Origin: Limnanthes douglasii subsp. nivea
Lineage: Eukaryota > Streptophyta > Magnoliopsida > Brassicales > Limnanthaceae
NCBI GenBank assembly: GCA_036936605.1
Contig: JAUPFV010000001.1
Location: forward strand, 117,932,771 to 117,996,770
DNA length: 64,000 bases
Reading direction: 5' to 3'
A program made the translations under genes and the position numbers. Below are positions 22,165 through 34,423 of the stretch, one piece after another. The first letter of the stretch is position 1; the number at the start of each line of letters is the position of its first letter. The notes under the pieces were generated by a model. That model searched no databases. It worked only from the letters and a program-made list of their open reading frames with translations, and was not told the origin of the DNA.

Positions 22165-23425
22165 GAAACAGGTTGATGGGCAAGCTTTTGAGAATTTAAA
22201 ATGAGATCTCTTAACCCTTACTCTTACATTTTATTATTTTCTAATTCCTCTTGAAAATCGTTGCACCCAATTTATTATGGTCAATGAACCCACAATTTTT
22301 TTAAACTTTGCACAATTAAGCGTTCTATATGTCACATGCAGAGGAATTAACATGACCTCTCAACCACAAGGGAAATGAATACCTTCTTTTAGATAAGTTC
22401 ACGACCGAACCCATTTTCTAGCAAACATCGGATATAACCTAGACTGATAACTTTTATAATACATAAATCAGAATATCGGTATAGTAAGGGCGAGTTTACA
22501 TAAAAGAAAGAAACAACGGGCGAAAAAGCATACGCTAAAAATATACATGAAACAGTAAATCACCAAATTTCCACCTAGAGGTATATGAGCCTGCCTATGC
22601 AGCTCCTACTCTTGCTAGGAAGTAGGTAGAGTACATGCACACTAAGAAACGATATGTGAGGGAATGCGATATATACACAAAGTTATAATATACATGAACA
22701 TTTTACTTACTAACAAGATTTTAGTGAATATAATTTGGTTAAAGAGGTAACAAAACCTCATATTACAACAACGGAGTGCCACATGAAAAGGGAAATTATT
22801 CCCACACTCTAATGAAAAGAGACACATATGCCCCAAAACTTCAAGCCTTGATGAAAACTTTGATTGTTACGATTTAGGATAAACTATGGGAAGTGGACAT
22901 GTGTTGTTGATATGCAACTACCAATGAGTAGATTAGCTTGATTTGGGTCACTCTAGTCCCCCAAAGTAAGATTTCCCGTGCTATCCTAAAAGGAGTAAAC
23001 TAATTATTCCACGGATATGCAACGAGATAATCGAATGCGAATAAAGAAACCTCACTTGGCTTTAACATGACATTAGCTCAACCCATCCTCGCTCAACCTT
23101 GGCTCGAGCTTCCTTAGGAACATCTCGCTCTGAATTTGAAGGAAATATATTTTTAAGTAAATGGAGCTTAGAAGCCTCACTCAAAATAATATCTCTCAAT
23201 AAAGCTCAACCCTAATCGAGCTCAAATCCGCATCACATTAAAGAATCACTCATTTAAAAGAAAATGCACAAATAAATTTTGAGAAAAAATAAGCTTACTC
23301 AAGAACCTTTCACCAAGTAAAGCCCATACACAACGGAGCCTCCTCTTGGAGACCAAGGGCTACTAAAATACAGAACTGTGATGCATCAGGACTAGAGCAC
23401 TTTAATCAGTTGCAACCAAACAAAA
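22165..23425. other. Non-coding 3' interior of element D
   Basis: No coding potential is visible. The stretch leads to the polypurine tract and carries no LTR-like or array structure that I can define. Confidence 0.5.
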
Positions 23426-23440
23426 GAGTGGGGGAGTTAC
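23426..23440 (+). other. Polypurine tract of element D
   Basis: GAGTGGGGGAGTTAC abuts the TGATACGG start of the 3' LTR, the expected place for plus-strand priming. Confidence 0.8.
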
Positions 23441-24477
23441 TGATACGGCATGAAATATCATCTAAGTGGAGCATGCACAAAGGAATGTAAGGATCTAAAA
23501 CTTGAGCCTTGTATGATTCATTTAATCCAGAATGACCCCCACTTGGCCTAATGGCCAAAAAAAACCTAAGCTTGCCTCGAGACATGGACAAGCTTGCCTC
23601 GAGACATGGCCAAGATTGACTCGAGTTCTAACCAAGCTTGCCTCATAAATAAATCAAAGTAAAATAGCCAAACAAAGTACCAAGTTACCTTACCATTCTA
23701 TGTTGGTGGTCATCTTGGCAGACTTGGCCAGCCCGCCTTAGGCGACCGTCTGGTCGTTTAAGGCCAGACTTAGCCCGCCAGCCTTAGGCGACCGTCTTGT
23801 CGTTTAAGGCCAGACTTGGCCAGCCAGCCTTAGGCGACCGTCTGGTTGTTTAAGGCCAAATTTGGCCAGCCAGCCTTAGGCGACCGTCTGGTCGTTTAAG
23901 GCTAGACTTGGCCAAAAAGCCTTAGGCCATTTGGTCGTTGAAGGCCAAACTGGGTCAAGCTTGCCTCGAGACATGGCCAGTCTGAAAGAAATGACTCACA
24001 AAACCGCACAACAAGCTCGATATGAGCATGTGCTTGATCACAATCATTAACCAACACACACTTAGCCTCTGCGTTCCCACTATCCCGAGTGCTTTCGAGG
24101 TATACATAAATGTTTTCTGATAACATACAGAATTTATGTCTGAAATTGTACGATAAAAGAACCCTCACGGACGTACCTTCGTCTAATAAAGCGTCTTGAG
24201 AGCCAGAAATCACTGCACTAATGAGCAGATAACAACCATAGATATTTCTGAGTCAATACTACTATATAAATAAGATAGTAACTCATTTGTGATGTTAGGT
24301 GAAAGTTAGAAAGAAAAAATAGCAATAGTTACAAGAGATTTTGCTTTGTAATCCACATTATCAATAAAACACAAGTCTTCTTCATTCCATAGTTTCAAGT
24401 TCTTGCAATTTTTAGTACATATATTTATCTACTCAAACATTACTATTTTTAGGTTCGGGTGATTTTTTGCCCCACCA
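23441..24477 (+). repeat. 3' LTR of element D
   Basis: About 1,037 bp, starting TGATACGGCATG and ending TTTTTTGCCCCACCA. It aligns with the 5' LTR at both ends, but the middle differs: it holds a 46-bp array and lacks part of the 5' LTR interior. The end is fixed by the CCACCA match and the GGAGA flank. Confidence 0.85.
23724..23955 (+). repeat. 46-bp minisatellite within the element D 3' LTR
   Basis: GGCGACCGTCTGGTCGTTTA and variants start at 23,741, 23,787, 23,833 and 23,879, with a degraded copy at 23,925, an exact 46-bp spacing. Each unit ends AGACTTGGCCAGCCAGCCTT or a variant. The 5' LTR has only one recognisable core. Confidence 0.92.
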
Positions 24478-25429
24478 GGAGATTCTCAAGAAACTGCATA
24501 CCTCCTTATAGTAAAACTATAACCAAAGTGATTGTTAGGACTGGTTTTACTATGGAACCAAGTAACCGTTTATTGAACGACATCCTAACTACCTTGAGAA
24601 GGTTTTATCCCAGGTTATGTTAGTGTTAAAAATGGTTTACAAAGCCATGAGAAAAACGTAAAAAAATATTCATCCTCATGCAGAAGTCCCAAACTCAATC
24701 TAGAAAAAGTTACAAATATTCGTTATCATTTTGGTTTCAGCAAATCTAGATCTACTCACCTAACGTTTCCGTGTTTTTTTAAAGATATGGAAGCTTAAAA
24801 AATAATTGACAGTTTGAATTTGAATGGTCGCAACGTGTTAATGATGATACTCTTCTCGAAGCACCGGTTCACTATCGGGTTGATTTTTCCAAGAAGAAAT
24901 ATAGCCTCAAACAGACTCTGTATTTTCTCACCAACAAAATCAGCAGGCCTTAAACACGGTACTCTCTCTGCTAAAAATCGTGACTGAGATATTGGATGAA
25001 TGTTTTCTACTGTTTTGGCTTTTGCACGCGCTCATTGTCTACCTCACATCGCCCAAAGCCTATCTTAATGGTTCTCAGATATCACTTCCATTTAAACATC
25101 CCTTCCATCTCTCACATCGCCAAAGGCCTATTTTCTACCTGTTGATAGTGCCTCTCTGATAAGGTCCACTTCTTTGAGGTATCAAACCTTTATCACCATG
25201 CATGACCTCCCTATAACCATTCATTTTGGTCCTCCTTTTAATGCGTGAGTTGAACAATATCGTACATGTCGAGCAAATTTTGAGAACACTCAAAACTTGA
25301 TAAAGAAGACCACTCTTGCGAGGCTCTCTAACATACATACAGATGAATACTATAACACTCCCAACATAAAACTCGACCGCATGAGTACAATATTTTCTGG
25401 TACCTCTACCTTGCACTTGGACCACACAA

Positions 25430-26860
25430 CTATGGCGGTGTCAGCACATGTATTCTCTTTAGTACTTCTCCTGTAGGATCTTCTGGCTCTGTTTCCAAGC
25501 CCATTATCCATAGGTTAAAACTGAGCTCAACTGTGAAACCATCCACTCACGTTAGCATTATCCCCCTTAAACTCTTTCAAATCCTCTCCTTGGTCGCCAA
25601 CAATATTATTAAAATTATTGGACCTCTTTGGTCACTTCTTCTACCTATGCAGTCACCGTCACCGTCACCAATGAAAATGCCGTGCATGGCCAGTCCCTTC
25701 CCTTTGTTCCTCCAAGTAGCGGCCCACTGATTAAACCACCAATAATGGAGAGCATCCTAAAGTTTCTTATTAAGAAAGTCCATAGTGTCAGGCCCACATC
25801 TACTTCCATGCAACCCAATCCAACCCTTGTCCAAAGACCTACCATAGCCCTAACCGCTTCCAACCAAATCAGCTTCGCTATTACCGACATCAATGCATCT
25901 CTACCCGTGACTAATATAACTACTATTATTGACCCAATACTAAGTCTAAGGATCCCTCAGGTTACCAGCTTCCCATCATCATTTCGTGGATGTAATAGCC
26001 GGGGTCAATTCCTTAATGTTTGAGAGGTTATTGCCGATACACTGCCTTACAAGCCTTCTATCTTCACCAAGCTATTGTGCCTCCACTCTTCATCTTGCGT
26101 TTGCAATTATCCTAACACCAAACATACTATATAGTCATCATTTGACCAGCTCCTTACTCCCACCTCCAACCACTCATCATATACCTTCAGCCATGCCCCT
26201 TCCATCATCCCAAAGCTAGGCGAGAATTATTGTCGCCCTCTACGATAACTGGTCCACCATGATCGTGGAAAATATGTAACCCCTCCAAATTAAAGATAGC
26301 ATACTTGTTCTTCATCTTAATGCAATATCGGGTGACAAGCACGAGTGAGCCAATAGTTGAGCAGGATATTTTTTCAGAAAAATACTTTTCTCGTATAATG
26401 TTCAACCCATTGCAACTAGAATCTAGGGCATACATGGCTTGCTAGGATGCAAGGCTACTGCATCCGGACAGTTTTACTTCAACTTCTCTACCTCCGATAA
26501 TGTCACCATTGTTCTTGAGTTATCCCTTTCGTTTTTCAGCAGCAACCTTATCATTTTGAAACGATGGGAACCCATGTCATCCACTGTGAACGACCCCATG
26601 AAATCTATACCACTTTGGATCAAGCTCCACGAGATTCTACATGCATTATTCTCTGAAAAAGATCTAAATATCATTGGCAACTACCTAGACACACCAATTT
26701 ATGTGGATACTCATACGACTAACCGTGTTTGGTTAAACTATGCAAGTATATGTATAGTGATGAATGCAACATCTAATTTCCCTAACTTGATCAAGATCAA
26801 ATTTATGGGAAAAGCTACTAAGTTACGCATAGAATACCAAGGACTCCCATCCATATGAGA
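25430..26860 (+). pseudogene. LINE ORF1 with DUF4283-like domain
   Basis: The N-terminal part (25,533-26,023) is Ser/Thr/Pro-rich in overlapping frames. From about 26,220 the frames read LGENYCRPLR, then the 139-codon frame (26,439-26,858) gives GQFYFNFSTSDNVTIVLE, LILKRWEPMSS, SIPLWIKLHEILHALFSEK and LNIIGNYLDTPIYVDTHTT. These match the order in the DUF4283 domain of plant LINE ORF1 (F+F, W.P, PLW++L, G.p+..D). The protein is thought to bind LINE RNA. A CCHC knuckle was not found after 26,860. Stops at about 26,280 and elsewhere break it. Confidence 0.75.
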
Positions 26861-27289
26861 AAACTCACTTACTTTGTTCATTCCATAGTAAATTGTACCC
26901 CACTAACTGGTTTGTCATATTCCAACAACACAAACCTCCCACCGTGACGCCAGGGCGAAGAGCCTATAGTTGATGAAAGTTGACATTTAGATGATGATGA
27001 TACCTGTGATTGTGACCATGCTTTCTCAAAATATATTTCCTTGATCCATAGCATTGAGGAGACTCATGACGACAACCAGTCAAACCCGCTCAACTTGGAT
27101 GGAGACCTTGAGGTGACTATTTCTAATGGTGACATCATGGTCCGATAACTTACAGAAACACTAGAGAAATCATCTCGCCACGATCTGTACTCATTGGTTT
27201 CGACGTAGTGGCCCTATCAACTCAAAACAGTAAAAAGATGTTATGATTCTCGATCAGTAACCAATATAATTCGTCAAAGTCTACTATTC

Positions 27290-28190
27290 GCATTCATGTT
27301 AATTTATACTTGGATTGTTAGAGGTTTAAATAATATCATCCGACAAACAAATGTGAAAGAATATTGTTCACCAATCATATAACCTTAATTTTTCTAATCG
27401 AAACTAGAATTAAAATTGATAACATTGATAGGATCATGCAAAACATGTTACCCTACTTGCAATTCATAACTAATCATGATTTCCACCCACTTGGTAGAAA
27501 TTTGTATCGGTTGGAATCTTAGTGTTTTTTGGTTAACCACCAACCATATTTCTGATCAATTAAAATTAATTGATTCTTCAATTTTTTATAAATCCGATTA
27601 TTCATTCTTCGGCCTTTCTATTTTTTATGGTTTCAATAAACCACCTAACCATATTCCCTTGTGGAATGCCACAAACATAATTTAATCCAACCACCAAGGC
27701 AATTCTTGGATTTTTTTTGGTTACTTCAATGCAATCGTAAGCCCAGGACCGAACTGGTAACTCGAACCTCTGAAATACATCCATAAAATGTAATATGATA
27801 TCCAGAAACCCCATTTGTTTCTAAAATTGACCATGTGCTAGTTAATAATAAATGTGATTCTCTTTTCCTTAACTCCATCTCACACTTCTATTTTCCTCGT
27901 ACCTTAAAGCATACACTCATCACCCTACTATTCCACATGCCCAAATTCTTCTCTAGGGTGCCTTTAAAATTCTTTTACATGTGGAAATCTCATCCTAAAT
28001 ACAATTTTATTGTATCCAATAATTGGTTGTTCCGAGTCTCAAGATCTCACATATCCATTATTGTTGTCAAGCTGAATTGCCTCCAAAAATCACTGACTAG
28101 TTTAAAGAAGAGAGAATATAACCATATCTATGAAAAAGTAAAAAGGCTCGCCAAATCCTTATCCAAACCCAACTTGACTTAGTTATTAAT
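27290..28190 (+). pseudogene. LINE ORF2 endonuclease domain
   Basis: Frames read TWIVRGLNNIIRQTNVKEY at about 27,310, FLIETRIKID-like sequence at about 27,390, then HPLGRNLYRLESX-like sequence, whose alternate frame gives EICIGWNLSVFWL. Later comes FFGLSIFYGFNKPPNH and GNSWIFFGYFNAIVSPG, where the usual GDFN active-site motif reads GYFN (Asp replaced by Tyr). At 27,835-28,182 a frame MLVNNKCDSLFLNSISHF corresponds to the end of the domain. This domain nicks target DNA for target-primed reverse transcription. It is inactive here. Confidence 0.8.
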
Positions 28191-30300
28191 CCCAATGTCC
28201 CTGCCCTCATTGATGATGAGATAAATGCATCTAAAGAATTTATTTTCCTTATTAGGACTGAATAATCATTTTTCAAACAAATATCTAGAGAAAATTGGCT
28301 CAAATTAGAAGACCACAACACTCAGTTTTTCCACAATAACATAAAAAACTGTATAGCTCAGCGACCAACATGGCATCCCATGTTCCAACCTTAAAAGGGT
28401 TGTTGATATCTTTATCAATCACTTCCATAATATTCTATGATTAAAAAAATAATCCACATATCCAGGTCTAGACAGAATTTCCAACCTAATCCCCACCAAA
28501 CTTAGTAATGTTGATAAAACCAGTATGACCCGACCAATCACGGATAATAAGATAAAATCAGTGTTTTTAGCATTAAACAACAAGGCATATGGTCGTTGTT
28601 CCTTTAACGTGACTTTTTTTAGATCTTCACGAGATATTATTGGCCCCAATCTAATTACAACCCTACACCATGTTTTTTGTTTTAACTAAATGGAGACTAG
28701 CTGGGATAAGACCCTCATATCTCTTATTTCATAAAAGAAAAGTCTAACCGCTCCATCAGACTTCAGACCCCCAGCATGTTTTAATATCATTTATAAGGTC
28801 ACTTATAAGGTAATAGGAAACCAAATAAAAATACCTCTTCCCCAACTAATTGACTATTCTCAATCGGACTTTGTCCAAGGCCATAGTATTTCATATAATA
28901 TCCTTCTTTCCCATGAACTTCTTCATTGTTACCACATGGATCGGACATGTCCTCGTGCTGCAATGAAAATCGATCTTATGAAATATTTTGATAATGTTCG
29001 ATGGCATCTCCTCTAAGATGTCCTTTATGCTATTGAATTTTTTAACAGGATGATTGCATGGATCATGCAATGTCTATCCATGTCCACTTACTCAAATAAC
29101 ATCAATGGTAATACCTTTGGTAAGTTCAAATTGAAAAAAGAACCCCGATAAAGGGATCCTATATCCTCCATTTTTTTGTGCTAATCATGCAAGTTTTAAC
29201 CAGTATCCTTAAAGAAAAAAGGCACAATCCCGACTTTGACTTCCACTAGAAATGCCATAAGCCGAAAATCATCAACCTGTTCTTTGCAGAAGACTTACTG
29301 ATATTCTGCAGGGAAAACCATAAGATAATAAACTTAAATAACACGGCATTCACAAATTTTCATGCATTTTTAGCCTCCACCTAAACTCTTCCAAAATCCA
29401 ATTTTTTCTGTCAGTCGATATAGACCTCACCCATCATTCGATAATCACATCCATTAATATGAGGAGGGATCACTCCCGATGAGATACTTAGGAGTCCCCC
29501 ACATAACCACTCAATTATCTTTAAATATTTACAGATCATTATTCCATAATACCATGACGCATATAAACACTTGGCCCTCTAGATATCTATCATACGTGGG
29601 CCGATTATAACTTATCAAAAGTTTTTCTAGGTTTTATTTTACCGTCCATAATCCTTAACGAGTTATCCCAAATCTTCCATCGATTATTTTGGTCCGTTCC
29701 AGAGATGAAAGTATCTAGACCAAAAGTTCTTTGGTCTAAAATTTCCTTTGTCTCACATGAGGTTAGCCTTATGATTCTAGACCTCGGGCGACCATCCTTA
29801 AGTATTTTTGGACCATTTTGAATGAGAATCCCAATTCACTATAGAGTAAATGGGTTCCAATTAAAAAGATAAATTACAAATGCCTTTGGAATCTCCTAGT
29901 TAGATCTAATATTAGATGGGGCCAGAGGGTAATCCTTAACTTACGAGCCACTACCTCAAATCTCTTCGGAATTCAAATTAGAGATGTTACCTTTACATCC
30001 CTCTAGTTTGACCATTGGCTCTTTGACAACTCCCTTTTCGACTGTTATGATCAAAGCATTATTCGTTCAATGAAGATATGAAGTAACAACAAAGTCTCCG
30101 CAATTATTTCTAATAAAAATTGGAACTAAAACAACTATCTTCGGTCGAGTAGAAGATCTCATCAATCCCACGTCTTCAAAATGGATGTTGTCATTAAACG
30201 AATCCCCTTCCTTTGCGGAGGGGATGATGTGAAGATGTGGATAATTTACAATTTGCAATTTGTACCAATCTATCAGACATTTGGGGTCTCCAAGTGCATT
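28190..30300 (+). pseudogene. LINE ORF2 reverse transcriptase domain
   Basis: Readable blocks include MTRPITDNKIKSVFLALNNK (about 28,525), YGRCSFNVTFFRSSRD, TYKVIGNQIKIPLPQLIDYS, QGHSISYNILLSHELLHCYH, then KIDLMKYFDNVRWHLL (about 28,968) where the first catalytic motif AFD reads YFD. The second catalytic box near 29,290 reads FFAEDLLIFC instead of FADD. Later blocks, MRYLGVPHITTQLS-like at about 29,478 and KVLWSKISFVSHE, are typical of the post-RT region. Frameshifts are frequent. Confidence 0.8.
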
Positions 30301-31035
30301 GGGCCAACCTAGTTTGAAACAAGCATAACATCCTCATAAACTCTTTCATTGTTTGGATAACCATTCATGAGAAACTAACCACTTAAGACAAGCTTCGGGC
30401 ATGAGGATATAAGCCCTTAAAAACTGCATCATATGCAACTCTAGTTCGGAAACCATCAATCACTAAACGATGAGTTGTGTTTTTTCCCAGTTAGTTTGGA
30501 AAGCTTGTTTCTTTCCAAAACATAAACCACTGTTGGGCTTCATGGCTGCATATTTCTTGGAGTTGGAACCCCACTTCTAATGGCCTTAGATATATTTAGC
30601 ACACGACCTTCTGTATGGTGGTTTACAATATATGGCAATAGAGGAATTCAAGGATCTTCATGGACACCAGCTCATTGGATCTTCATGGTCACCAGCTCAT
30701 GAGTTCATCAATATCCTATCCCATCATTTCTAAGCTCCGTTACAAATTTTTAGATACCAAAATCCCTTTGCCAAGTTAAAAAAATAAAACTAACATTTAT
30801 TCATTGTCTTGCAAGATCGATCCATAAATGTTATCTCATTTTTCCAAGTGAAACTGTTAACTTATCATGTGTCATTGGTTTTTATTTATGGTTGTTTATA
30901 TTGATATGTACCCCAACACTCTTATCAGAGGGGTATGCCTATTTTAATATGTAACAATATTTATGGTTTTCTTTCCGTGAATTCCCCAAAGTAGCTGTAT
31001 AACTTATATTTTATTAATATTATTTACTTTACCAA
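30300..31035 (+). pseudogene. LINE C-terminal region and 3' tail
   Basis: Near 30,460-30,530 the frame gives TMSCVFSQLVWKACFFPKHK, like the zf-RVT region after plant LINE RTs. A short repeat (TCATTGGATCTTCATGG-like) lies at about 30,655-30,690. The sequence then becomes non-coding and ends with TATTTTATTAATATTATTTA and TACCAAAAAA, like the other LINE terminus in this window. Confidence 0.55.
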
Positions 31036-31039
31036 AAAA

Positions 31040-33585
31040 TTACCCATAATAAACTTTTAGAAACAAGCTTATTCACATATACCTTAGAGATTTCACCTAA
31101 GTGTTTCTGCTAAATATGTATTGAATTTTTCAGTTTTATAACTTATTTTACTAGATATTTGTATACTCATTGTTTCTTTATGATATTCAATAGTATTCAA
31201 TAAATAAAATTTATCGTAAGTAATTTAATATCCAATGTCAACCATTTTATTATGTAAAAAAAGTTATTTAATTATTCCTAAAAATATATAAATACCCAAA
31301 GGTTTGTAATACATATCACATTTCTTCTAAAAAACGTTACATATAATACGTCTTTCAAATAAAAAGAATGTTTACTAGAAAGTAGAAACTGAAAATCACA
31401 TTAGAAAAAATTAAACATGAACTATTCTATGTTTTACAGGTAAATATTTCACCATCATTGACGCTTCACCTCTTTAATGTATCATGTACAGAAATACAAA
31501 CATGAATGGTTATAGACGTATCAATCCACAATGTATTTCTTGCAGAGAAATATTCATTCAATTATTTCAAAAAATATATGAATATCAAAGGTGTCTAATG
31601 AAAAAATCAATCAAATTCCTTCTAAAACAAATTACATATAATACGCATTTCAAATACAAACAATGCCCACTAGAAAAGATCAACTAAATATCATATATTA
31701 TAAAACTAAAAAAGAACTATCATATGTTGTATGTATAGATATTTCAGTATCACTTAGGCTACGACTCCTTAATGTATAAAGCAAATAAACACACACATAA
31801 ATTATTGTATTTTTTATCAACTCATCATGTGTTTTTTACAACTGAAACTAATCAATTTCTGAACAGACCAGAGTTGTGAGATTATATTTAGTTTTCATAT
31901 ATGTTTGGTACTTTGCCACTTATTTTTGAGATTTTCTAACTTCTTGCAAAAGAAACATTAATTTACGGTAGGTGTTTTGTTACTAAACCAAAAGCCATAT
32001 AAATTGCTCGATCATAATTTTTATTCTTTGCTTTCCTTTTGGTCAGACCTCCCCATATGCATCTCAAGACATTCTTGTTTTAGCATTTCTCACTCATGAA
32101 TATTATGAGAAATTAGTTCATTAAGTGTCAACTTCTCACACTCGTAATTACAAAAGTTCTGAAAGATTATAAACTTCTGCAAAACAATACTAAAATTCAA
32201 ACTCTACCAGATGTTAGTAGATGCATAAGTTCATCATCTGACTCACGCATATAATTTAGAACATTTAACGCTCTACATTCCATAAAAAGAGTACGTTATC
32301 TTCTTTAACTTTAAAATTTGTTATTTGTTTAGCTTATCTCTTTAATACACGCGTATTATTTCTTACTTTGATGATAAATATAGATTTTAAAAAGATACCT
32401 TCCATTAATAAAAATTTATTTTTATTTTATTAAAAATATTTTTTATTTGTGTAATAAAAAATTCAAATGTGCAATAAAGATTACGAACCTTCTAAGCACT
32501 AAATGTACATTAGATTTCTGAACCAAAGTACCAAAGTCAATTAGGTTCTAATTTCTCATATGCGTTCTTTTAAACAATATGTTGTTTTTATACATAGGTC
32601 CTTAAGTTTTCATGGTTTTTTTATATAACAAAAAATTATTTCTTTACTTGGGCTTCATTCACTTTGACTTAACTCTGATATGTATGGCCTCAATCACAAT
32701 AATGAACAACGGTCCAAAGTCTGACATATCCACCTTTTCTTCTACTTGGTTTTTTTTTTAAAATAGGAAAGATATTAAACATGTTTTTAATATAAACTAG
32801 AGTTATAAAAAAGTTACTTGTGGTTAAGTAAAATAATGATAATAAAGTAAAATCTTAGATCGGAAAACATAACTAGATCATTTTCTTCTAGAGGTACAAA
32901 TCTATGATCAGAAATGATAACGCATAATTCTCATTTTATTCGACTGTGAATGGATTTTAAAGATTATGAAGTCCCACTTTGATTTTTTTCATAAACGACA
33001 CACGTATAAAGTTCTAGTGATACTCAGTTTTTTGACAAGCTTTATCATATATACATATTCTTTCTACATCGATCGTTCCAACATAAAAGCATAAGCTAAA
33101 AGTTTTTGTTTTATTTTTTTCGACCTTTATAAGGGCTACAGTGCCTTCATCTACTGTTTCTTGGACATGGTCGTAGGATAAATACCTCATGGGTTGAAAA
33201 TTCTACCAATTCTCCACCTTTTGTACTCGGTTCTGCGGTAGTTGTCGACCTTCCCTTCAGCGTTTCCCACTAACATGGTCACTATCTAAGAGACATTACG
33301 TAGAAAAATTCATGAGGTAACGAGTTTATAATGTCATTTCTTGAACTATTTTTGAGAAATCTCACTTAAGTACTCAAACTTCTTCTTTTTTCACCTTTTG
33401 AAATTATGTAAAGTGTCAGGCATATTCAACTAAAATAAAAAGACAAGTCTGAACTTTAATTTCTAAGATATGAGAAAAATTATTAAGATAAAATAAGAAC
33501 TTACTAGTAAAGTTCGAAAACCTCGAAGTAGCGGGATACAAAAGAGGTTAATTTGTCTCGCAACATATTTGCTAAAGAAGACAAA
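31040..33585. other. AT-rich stretch with no gene recognised
   Basis: Apart from the 295-bp tandem duplication at 31,245-31,830 no structure or coding region was found. Open frames are under 70 codons and look random. Confidence 0.5.
31245..31830 (+). repeat. Diverged 295-bp tandem duplication
   Basis: ACATATAATACG occurs at 31,339 and 31,634. The flanks align: TTATTTAATTATTCC / TCATTCAATTATTTC before, and AAATGTTTACTAGAAA-like / CAATGCCCACTAGAAA after. ATTTC-AC-ATCA / ATTTCAGTATCA and CTTTAATGTAT / CCTTAATGTATAA follow. Copies have many differences, so the event is old. Confidence 0.65.
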
Positions 33586-33589
33586 ACCA

Positions 33590-33960
33590 TTATTTTATTA
33601 TGTTTTGTAGTCCAAAAGGTATGTTACTACTTTGTACTAGTTTAGAATAAATAAGTAACAAAAAGTACCACCATTTGGAGAACGTATGATAGTTACAGTA
33701 AACATTATTACATATAGAATGGATGGTTAGAAAAACTAGTAGACATGATGGATTTACTAGAAACCTTGAGTCGTTCGGCATAAATTGGTTGGCACACATA
33801 CCAAAAAAATGTATAAAATCTACCAATAAAGGGTGAAGGGGAGACAAACCCCTATACTAAATAAATAGGTAAAAATATTATCTCATGGATAAAGTAGTCT
33901 AACAAAGTTTAATCCTGAGTGAAAATCCTTATCACAACACGTTCATACAACCTACGACGT
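33590..33960 (-). pseudogene. Retroelement gag-like fragment
   Basis: The 85-codon minus frame reads MSPLHPLLVDFIHFFGMCAN, QFMPNDSRFLV and later NVYCNYHTFSKWWYFLL. The pattern LHPhhVxFhxFFGhxPxQhxPNxxR is familiar from plant transposon gag-like proteins annotated as putative retrotransposon gag or plant transposon protein. It stops at about 33,590 without a clear continuation. It lies just upstream of element B on the opposite strand and may be part of an older element into which B inserted. Assignment is by motif only. Confidence 0.4.
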
Positions 33961-34116
33961 GCTTGTAAAACATGGAGCATATCTTGAACTTAGATGCCTA
34001 GTTTTTCCTTTAACAATTTGTCTAAGCATAAAGGAATATATGTCCATAGTTATCTATTTCTGAGGTTGAGCCGAGTCTCGTAGGATGTTTAAATTTAGCA
34101 CAATAACCAATACAAC

Positions 34117-34420
34117 TGATAAGGATATGAAATTATGAAGGTTTAAATGTAATACAATTAAAGTTGTATGTGATAAATTGGATAGTTGAAATATGGTATT
34201 AGAACTACTTGTAAATATATGGGGGTTGAAGTGAAACTTATCCATTTGTATAACTGAGTGAGTTAAACTAAGTCTTATAAGCTTAAAAATAAAGGCTAAG
34301 ACAATGAATAAAGGGTGATACTTTTTTCATTAGACTGATTTTACTTCCTCTTTTACTCTCTCTTACTTTCTCTCTTCCGTTCTTTCTCTACAATTAAACT
34401 CTCATCCTTCTGCACATTTT
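34117..34420 (+). repeat. 5' LTR of element B
   Basis: Starts TGATAAGGATATGAAATTAT and carries a pyrimidine-rich end (CTCTCTTACTTTCTCTCTTC). The end is inferred from where RNase H coding sequence begins (GTCGAATTTATTTCAAGT at about 34,425). It is clearly diverged from the 3' LTR, which implies great age or recombination. Confidence 0.65.
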
Positions 34421-34423
34421 CTT

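Larger units (their letters stand above)
18572..24477 (+). mobile_element. LTR retrotransposon D, complete but pol-less
   Basis: Both LTRs start TGATACG and end CCCCACCA, and they share long blocks (AATATCATCTAAGTGG; CTTGAGCCTTG; GAGATTTTGCTTTGTA; AATAAAACACAAGT). A GTGGGGGAGTTAC polypurine tract directly precedes the second LTR. The flanks are AGAGA (18,567-18,571) and GGAGA (24,478-24,482), a 4/5 match for a 5-bp target duplication. The interior of 3.7 kb holds only a gag/protease-like remnant and antisense frames, with no RT, RNase H or integrase. The LTRs differ substantially, so the insertion is old. It fits a non-autonomous derivative of a Ty3/gypsy element. Confidence 0.85.
24480..31035 (+). 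mobile_element. Near full-length degenerate LINE (L1-type)
   Basis: In order on + are an ORF1 with a DUF4283-like domain, an apurinic-type endonuclease, a non-LTR reverse transcriptase and a 3' tail (TATTTTATTAATATTATTTA near 31,010). The whole is about 6.5 kb, close to the usual length of plant L1 elements. Stops and frameshifts run throughout. I saw no C-terminal RNase H comparable to the LINE at 16.4-17.8 kb. Its 5' boundary is uncertain because element D lies immediately upstream. Confidence 0.8.
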
